The notes under the pieces are model-generated. The model saw only the letters and a list, made by a program, of their open reading frames with translations. It ran no database searches and was not told the DNA's origin. Shown here in pieces: positions 60,093 to 64,000 of a stretch of 64,000 bases of DNA (positions within the stretch are counted from its first letter, which is position 1; every line of letters begins with the position of its first letter). The DNA is from Anderseniella sp. GTDB taxonomy: Bacteria > Pseudomonadota > Alphaproteobacteria > Rhizobiales > Aestuariivirgaceae. The position numbers were made by a program, and so were the translations under genes. Location of the stretch: NCBI GenBank assembly GCA_028289645.1, contig JANQOK010000017.1:1-64000 (forward strand). The letters are read 5' to 3'.

Positions 60093-60419
60093 CCGTTTCG
60101 GATTTGGAACGAGGTTTTTGGGTGGGAGTGGAAGAAAGTTCGAACTGAATTGGATCAACGCCTGCCATCGGCCATCGCCTCAATTGGAGGTAAAGGTGTC
60201 TTTGGCCTGGGATGTATTCACGATCAATCGCAAGTCTTCGCCCAGCAATACCGCTGCTTATGTGTGGAGTGGGAGCGATCGGATTGAAATTCTAGAAGCT
60301 GGATGCTGCTCGGCAGCAGCAATTGAATGCCCGGTTACAAGACATTGCCAAGCGAGTTCTATTCGTGATCAAACGCAGCCCGTGATATGACAAACGCAAC
60401 TCAGCCCCATGTGCCTGAA
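60093..60419. other. Junction between trp operon and accessory region
   Basis: 327 bp without a credible gene. ORFs at 60051..60287 and 60118..60390 have no start signals or protein character. No tRNA, attachment-site repeat or transposon end was recognised, although this is where conserved synteny ends. Confidence 0.45.
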
Positions 60420-61922
60420 TCAAACTTGCTTCAAAGCTGCCGCAACATCTATCAGCCCCGGACCAGTCGCGCCGTCGCGTCCCGATCCGGCAGGCATGCC
60501 GCCATTGTTCTCGTTGCTTGCAGGGTTGGCCGCTCCATTGAGGACGTCACGGGAAGTTTGATTTAGGACTGCCTTGATGTCGTTCGCATTAAGCCCCGGG
60601 TTTTTCTGCAGCATCAGTGCGATTGCTCCGGCCATCTGCGGCGCCGCAGCCGATGTGCCGCTAATCACAGCCCAACCATCGTTAGTCGCCGTACTGTCAT
60701 TGTTCTGGCGGTCGATCTCGCAATTTGGCTGGAGTGGCAGCATAATATAATGCGCACCGTTGTTGGCCAGTCCCACCAGTCCGCATGCGTCCGGCACGTC
60801 GCGACCGGGATAGATTTTCGAAGAAAAGGCGCTGGCATAGTCCGACGCTCTCATCGCGCCGTTCTGCGCCACGTAGACTCCGCCGGCTGAGATTACGTCA
60901 GGCATCATGCCGGGAAAAGCAACATGACCGTTTCCGGCCGAAAATACGACGATGGTGCCGCTTGCGGCAATCGCCTTAATCTCCGCCTCCAGCGCCTTGA
61001 GGGAATTTGGAAGCGTAGAAAGGTGTGTGTTGCTGGTTCGCTCACCTCGAATGTTTGTGGGGCACATATCGTAACCAAGGCTCACCGAAATCACCTGCGG
61101 ATTGTGTTGCATGGCCGTTTGAACGCCTTCAAGGATGGTCGCGCCGTTGGCTGGGAAACTTTCGTTGTCCAACTTCACACCTGTGAAAGCCACGTCCGGC
61201 GCCATTGCCAGCAGGTTTGCAGATTCCGCAGTGCCATGGCCGTTCCCGTCGAGGTTGGACTCGGTGGCACCGGGTGCCAACACCGTATTGGTCTGATAAC
61301 CGCGAGCGCTAAAGTAGGCGTGATCCATTGCGAAACCGCTATCGATCATTGCAACTCGGACGCCCTTGCCAGTGATGCCATCGCGGTGTGCAAGGTCAGC
61401 ATTGAGCAACATCGTTACGTCACCCGGTACCCGAAGGTGATGGTAACCCACGGAAGGTGGCATCGCTGAAGTTGATCCCGGAAACAGTGAATTCATGTAA
61501 ATGTGCGGCCATTGGATGTAGGCGTCGTCAATTATCGCCGCCAGTTCATCGTTTGGACGCCAGGGAGCATCCTGTTCGGGGAAATAGAATGCGTTTGCCT
61601 GCCGTTTTTCGCCCTCGTGAAACGGAAGACGGTGACGTTTCAACTCGGTACCGAAAACGGTTTCATACACCTTCTTCGAACATCGGGCTGTTATTGAGAA
61701 CTGTCCTGAGCCGGTGACCTCGAAGCCCATTTCCGTGAGTTTCGTGATGGTCACAGCAACATGTTCGGGATCTGGCCGCATTTGCTCTAAGGTAGCTTCT
61801 GTGATCGCACCGGAGAAGGCAACAGGCCCCTTGTTGTTACCGCCACCCGGTAATGTAACGGCTATCCGGACGGTGTCTGAGGTCTTACGGCGGGTATATG
61901 TTTTCTCTTTGGATGTGGACAA
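60420..61922 (-). CDS. Subtilisin-family (S8) protease with kumamolisin-like prodomain
   Basis: 500 residues from a TTG start (61922) with GGAG seven bases upstream. No signal peptide. Residues ~15-145 resemble a pro-kumamolisin activation domain (KLTEMGFEVTGSGQFSITA, YETVFGTEL, PNDELAAIIDDAYIQWP). The catalytic domain has all expected residues: Asp in VRVAMIDSGFAMDH, His in DGNGHGTAESANLLA, Asn in VVFSAGNGH and Ser in ISGTSAAAPQMAGAIALML. A long-range S8 fold with an S53-type prodomain is known but not the rule for bacteria. It may be intracellular or exported by another route. The adjacent 104-aa gene resembles its prodomain. Confidence 0.88.
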   Translation of the reverse strand: MSTSKEKTYTRRKTSDTVRIAVTLPGGGNNKGPVAFSGAITEATLEQMRPDPEHVAVTITKLTEMGFEVTGSGQFSITARCSKKVYETVFGTELKRHRLPFHEGEKRQANAFYFPEQDAPWRPNDELAAIIDDAYIQWPHIYMNSLFPGSTSAMPPSVGYHHLRVPGDVTMLLNADLAHRDGITGKGVRVAMIDSGFAMDHAYFSARGYQTNTVLAPGATESNLDGNGHGTAESANLLAMAPDVAFTGVKLDNESFPANGATILEGVQTAMQHNPQVISVSLGYDMCPTNIRGERTSNTHLSTLPNSLKALEAEIKAIAASGTIVVFSAGNGHVAFPGMMPDVISAGGVYVAQNGAMRASDYASAFSSKIYPGRDVPDACGLVGLANNGAHYIMLPLQPNCEIDRQNNDSTATNDGWAVISGTSAAAPQMAGAIALMLQKNPGLNANDIKAVLNQTSRDVLNGAANPASNENNGGMPAGSGRDGATGPGLIDVAAALKQV

Positions 61923-62026
61923 TGTTCACTCCTCAAACTTGTGTCAGATTAGCAACATCCAAAAGTGTTGTTGGAAATTTTCTCTAGTTTACCTTACGTT
62001 AATAAAGCGAAATGTCAAATGCTGGA

Positions 62027-62341
62027 TTAGAAATGGCGGGCGGGTGGTGTGATCGAGACGTGTTCGATATATGGTGCCAGTTCCGACGGAATTTTTATAA
62101 TAGGTTTGTCGAACGGTGCGCTTGCGCCGATGGTCTCAGAAATTCGAGGAAGCGGGTCGGGCAATTTGCGCATGCAGCTTTGGAAAACCTCATCAAAATC
62201 TTCCGGTTTGGCCACAAAAGAAAGCGTCACACGACCGCACCCGGTCTTCTCTAGTCCGCGCGCGACAAAAAAATCGACTATTTTGCTGCGCATCTCCTCT
62301 GTCTGACCTAGTTCGCTGAGGCTGAGAGAGAATCTGATCAT
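62027..62341 (-). CDS. Stand-alone prodomain-like small protein
   Basis: 104 residues, ATG with AAGGA upstream, 104 bp ahead of and in the same direction as the S8 protease. No signal peptide or membrane segment. Its residues 29-53 (GLEKTGCGRVTLSF... DEVF) align without gaps to protease residues 66-90 (GFEVTGSGQFSITA... ETVF) with 7 identities in 25 and many similar residues; its last 19 (SELAPYIEHVSI..P) align to DELAAIIDDAYI..P at the end of the prodomain. This suggests a separate prodomain homolog, so a trans-acting inhibitor or folding helper for one of the two proteases. By-eye alignment; not tested statistically. Confidence 0.6.
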   Translation of the reverse strand: MIRFSLSLSELGQTEEMRSKIVDFFVARGLEKTGCGRVTLSFVAKPEDFDEVFQSCMRKLPDPLPRISETIGASAPFDKPIIKIPSELAPYIEHVSITPPARHF

Positions 62342-62664
62342 TGCTCAATCCTTCAACCGGTTGGAAATCAACAGTGTAGCGCGTTTTCATCGGGGTTTCA
62401 CACCGGTGCGTCACTATCATGTCACTGACCCGACGACCTCAGCGTTCAACGAATTTCCCATTGCTGTCATCTCGCAGCACCACAGATCCAAGAAACTTGA
62501 CGTTTGTCCAATCTTAGTTAACTTTGGGCAATTGGGAACATTTAGGTTAAAGGGTACGGCCATGATAACAAGCAAATATAGCAATTAGTAAATTTATGTT
62601 CATCTGAGAGTCGAATTCTTGGATTGGTTGCATCATTCGATAAATACCGGAGAAACTGCGGGAC
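62342..62664. other. Divergent AT-rich promoter region between the small gene and second protease
   Basis: 323 bp of AT-rich DNA between divergent starts, lacking a protein-like ORF. A TTGGAT-N16-TAAATA pair near 62621-62650 could be a promoter for the rightward gene. No att site or inverted repeats of note. Confidence 0.4.
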
Positions 62665-64000
62665 GTGGCAGGAAAAGAAAATCTGAATTTTCTTAAAAAC
62701 AGAGCGTTGCGTCTGCTTGAAGATGTTCTGATCACCTTTGGCGCAACTGACAGCACGAACTATTTTTCCGATACTCCAATCCGAGTAACCGTTTGGCGTT
62801 CTTTTGCTGCAGATCCGAGATGCCAGCATCGACTATTGATTGAGACGAACAATCGAATACGGGGAAACAGTGCGCTCACTTTGCTTCGAACAATAATTGA
62901 AGAGTACCGAGCATCTTTTGCCGCTGGCTCAAAAACCAGGTTTTCCGAACCAAAACTGGTGGCGTTGGGCAACATAGTTGTCGTAACTGCGGATATGGAC
63001 GCAATGATCCGCGCGATACTTCCAAGTACGGTCTGGTTCTCTCAACTGGATCCGGAAAAAGTCCAGGGATGGATTTCCGATCTGGGATATGTACCGGAAA
63101 CCAGAAACATTTTTGAGCTTAGAGAGTTTCTGACGAATTCTGATCAAATAGCCCTATGGCGATTTCTGGCGGCATGGGTCGCTATCAGGAATGCTGATGC
63201 CGAAGCCCATAAAGCAGCTACGAAGTCGGGCAAGCCAAGTCAGAGTGTCCGGTGGCGCGTTTTAGGAGATACCTGTTCTGCGCTTTTGAAGGTCGCGGCG
63301 CACGATCTGCAAAATTCAATCGACCCGTACGAGCAAAAAGCCGCCCATCGCGCTGTCAAACGCTTCTTCAAGAAACTGCTGAACGATTACATTGATGAGA
63401 TTAAGCGTTTTGCTGAGATCCAAAGCAGTTCTAAAGACAAACAGCCTGCTATCTGGTCAATTGACCTGAACCGGACTGGAGATTTGGCATGTATGAAATC
63501 GCGTAAGACCGTAAAGATTGACGCGGCTGAGAACGTTTTTCAGATTTCAACCAAAGGTATTAACTGGGCGATACTCGATAGTGGTGTCGACGCTACTCAC
63601 AAGGCGTTCTTGAAACCCGGTACCGATCTCAACGGAGAAACAAGCCCAGCTCAATCCAGAGTTAAAGCTACGTACGATTTCACTCGCTTGCTGAATTTTT
63701 TCGAAGGGGATTACAGGAAGATAGTACCTGAAGAACAGTTGATCGAGGCCAAGAAACTGCATCCGAACGAGACTGAAAACAATGCCGTTCTGCTATTTCT
63801 TTATACAACGGGGTTTGTCGAACGCAACGATCAGTTGTCCAGGAAAAACTTTTCTCACGCATTGCAAGATGAGGCAACTCTGACAAACGTCCGCAATTAT
63901 GTGGAAGACGTCAAAAGGCGTCTTACAAACGGTGATTACCTTGACTGGTATTTATTGGAGCCGTTTTTGCGAATTCCCCATTGTCCGTCACATTATGTGC
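62665..64000 (+). CDS. Second subtilisin-family (S8) protease, partial at window end
   Basis: Missing from the ORF track because it has no stop before the edge. The frame opens after TAA at 62641; a GTG at 62665 with GGAG 12 bases upstream is the likely start (CTG 62656 is an alternative). 445 residues are visible. The first ~290 form a novel-looking helical, signal-less region with no recognised family. Then WAILDSGVDATHKAF carries the catalytic Asp (~305), and after an unusually long insertion (~130 residues) the visible part ends PHCPSHYV, with the next base c, exactly where a HGTHVAG-type catalytic-His motif is expected. His, Asn and Ser lie outside the window. Confidence 0.75.
   Translation, partial: MAGKENLNFLKNRALRLLEDVLITFGATDSTNYFSDTPIRVTVWRSFAADPRCQHRLLIETNNRIRGNSALTLLRTIIEEYRASFAAGSKTRFSEPKLVALGNIVVVTADMDAMIRAILPSTVWFSQLDPEKVQGWISDLGYVPETRNIFELREFLTNSDQIALWRFLAAWVAIRNADAEAHKAATKSGKPSQSVRWRVLGDTCSALLKVAAHDLQNSIDPYEQKAAHRAVKRFFKKLLNDYIDEIKRFAEIQSSSKDKQPAIWSIDLNRTGDLACMKSRKTVKIDAAENVFQISTKGINWAILDSGVDATHKAFLKPGTDLNGETSPAQSRVKATYDFTRLLNFFEGDYRKIVPEEQLIEAKKLHPNETENNAVLLFLYTTGFVERNDQLSRKNFSHALQDEATLTNVRNYVEDVKRRLTNGDYLDWYLLEPFLRIPHCPSHYV

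Noticed and set aside
60051-60287. 78-aa plus-strand ORF between trpE and the protease
   Set aside because: No ribosome-binding site and no family resemblance; overlaps the candidate trpE promoter.
60026-60419. Trp-codon leader peptide attenuator before trpE
   Set aside because: No run of Trp codons on the minus strand and the promoter-like pair gives too short a leader.
1-64000. CRISPR arrays, tRNA/rRNA genes, IS elements or prophage
   Set aside because: No spaced direct-repeat arrays, tRNA-like cloverleaf sequences, transposase or integrase ORFs were seen in reading the window.

Overview
The window is a chromosomal segment of an alphaproteobacterium, most likely of the Hyphomicrobiales (Rhizobiales). 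This rests on gene order: dnaE-rpsB-tsf-pyrH-frr-uppS-cdsA-dxr-rseP-bamA-fabZ-gltA-gltX-comEC-lexA-moeA-moaC-trpC-trpD-trpG-trpE is a known alphaproteobacterial backbone. A GTTC-N7-GTTC LexA box of the alphaproteobacterial type lies upstream of lexA, and promoter-like sequences fit CTTGAC-N17-CTATAT. No rRNA, tRNA, CRISPR array, transposase or integrase was seen. Codon use is moderately GC-rich except in the accessory patches near 53-54 kb and after about 60 kb.

Layout. 0.66-3 kb: an apparent operon for an OmpA-family envelope protein with Ig-like repeats, a 41-residue membrane peptide and a membrane-anchored helix-hairpin-helix (HhH) protein. 3-7 kb: soluble lytic transglycosylase, dapA, smpB. 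7-15 kb: a mixed block (PLP desulfurase-like protein, putative outer-membrane barrel, RidA, a shortened LysR regulator, ATC-hydrolase-like protein, NYN nuclease, folK, membrane hydrolase-like protein, monooxygenase-like protein, MFS transporter). 15-24 kb: rpoZ, rsh, pyrE, DUF2062, acpS, lepB, rnc, era, recO, mce, DUF1467. 24-35 kb: proS, lolC, lolD, a histone-deacetylase-like amidohydrolase, dnaE, DUF2339. 35-46 kb: translation and envelope genes from rpsB to fabZ. 46-52.5 kb: gltA, gltX, comEC, lexA. 53.2-54.3 kb: an inserted AT-richer lipoprotein gene. 54.4-60 kb: moeA-moaC-trpC-trpD-trpG-trpE. 60.4-64 kb: an accessory region with two subtilisin-family proteases and a small protein resembling one of their prodomains.

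Most notable points. (1) The usual bamA-lpxD-fabZ-lpxA-lpxI-lpxB-gltA cluster has bamA, fabZ and gltA but no lpx gene, so this organism may lack lipid A or encode it elsewhere. (2) At 60.4-64 kb a subtilase with a kumamolisin-like prodomain is followed by a separate 104-residue protein resembling that prodomain, then by a divergent second subtilase that leaves the window just before its catalytic-His motif. (3) A likely structured small RNA with its own terminator and a tandem 13-nt repeat lies on the minus strand before proS. (4) The same C-terminal HhH module is attached to ribosomal protein S2 and to the membrane protein at 2.3 kb.

All calls come from reading the sequence and supplied translations; no database or structure search was run. 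Start codons were moved inward from the ORF track where a signal peptide, ribosome-binding site or family start supported it.
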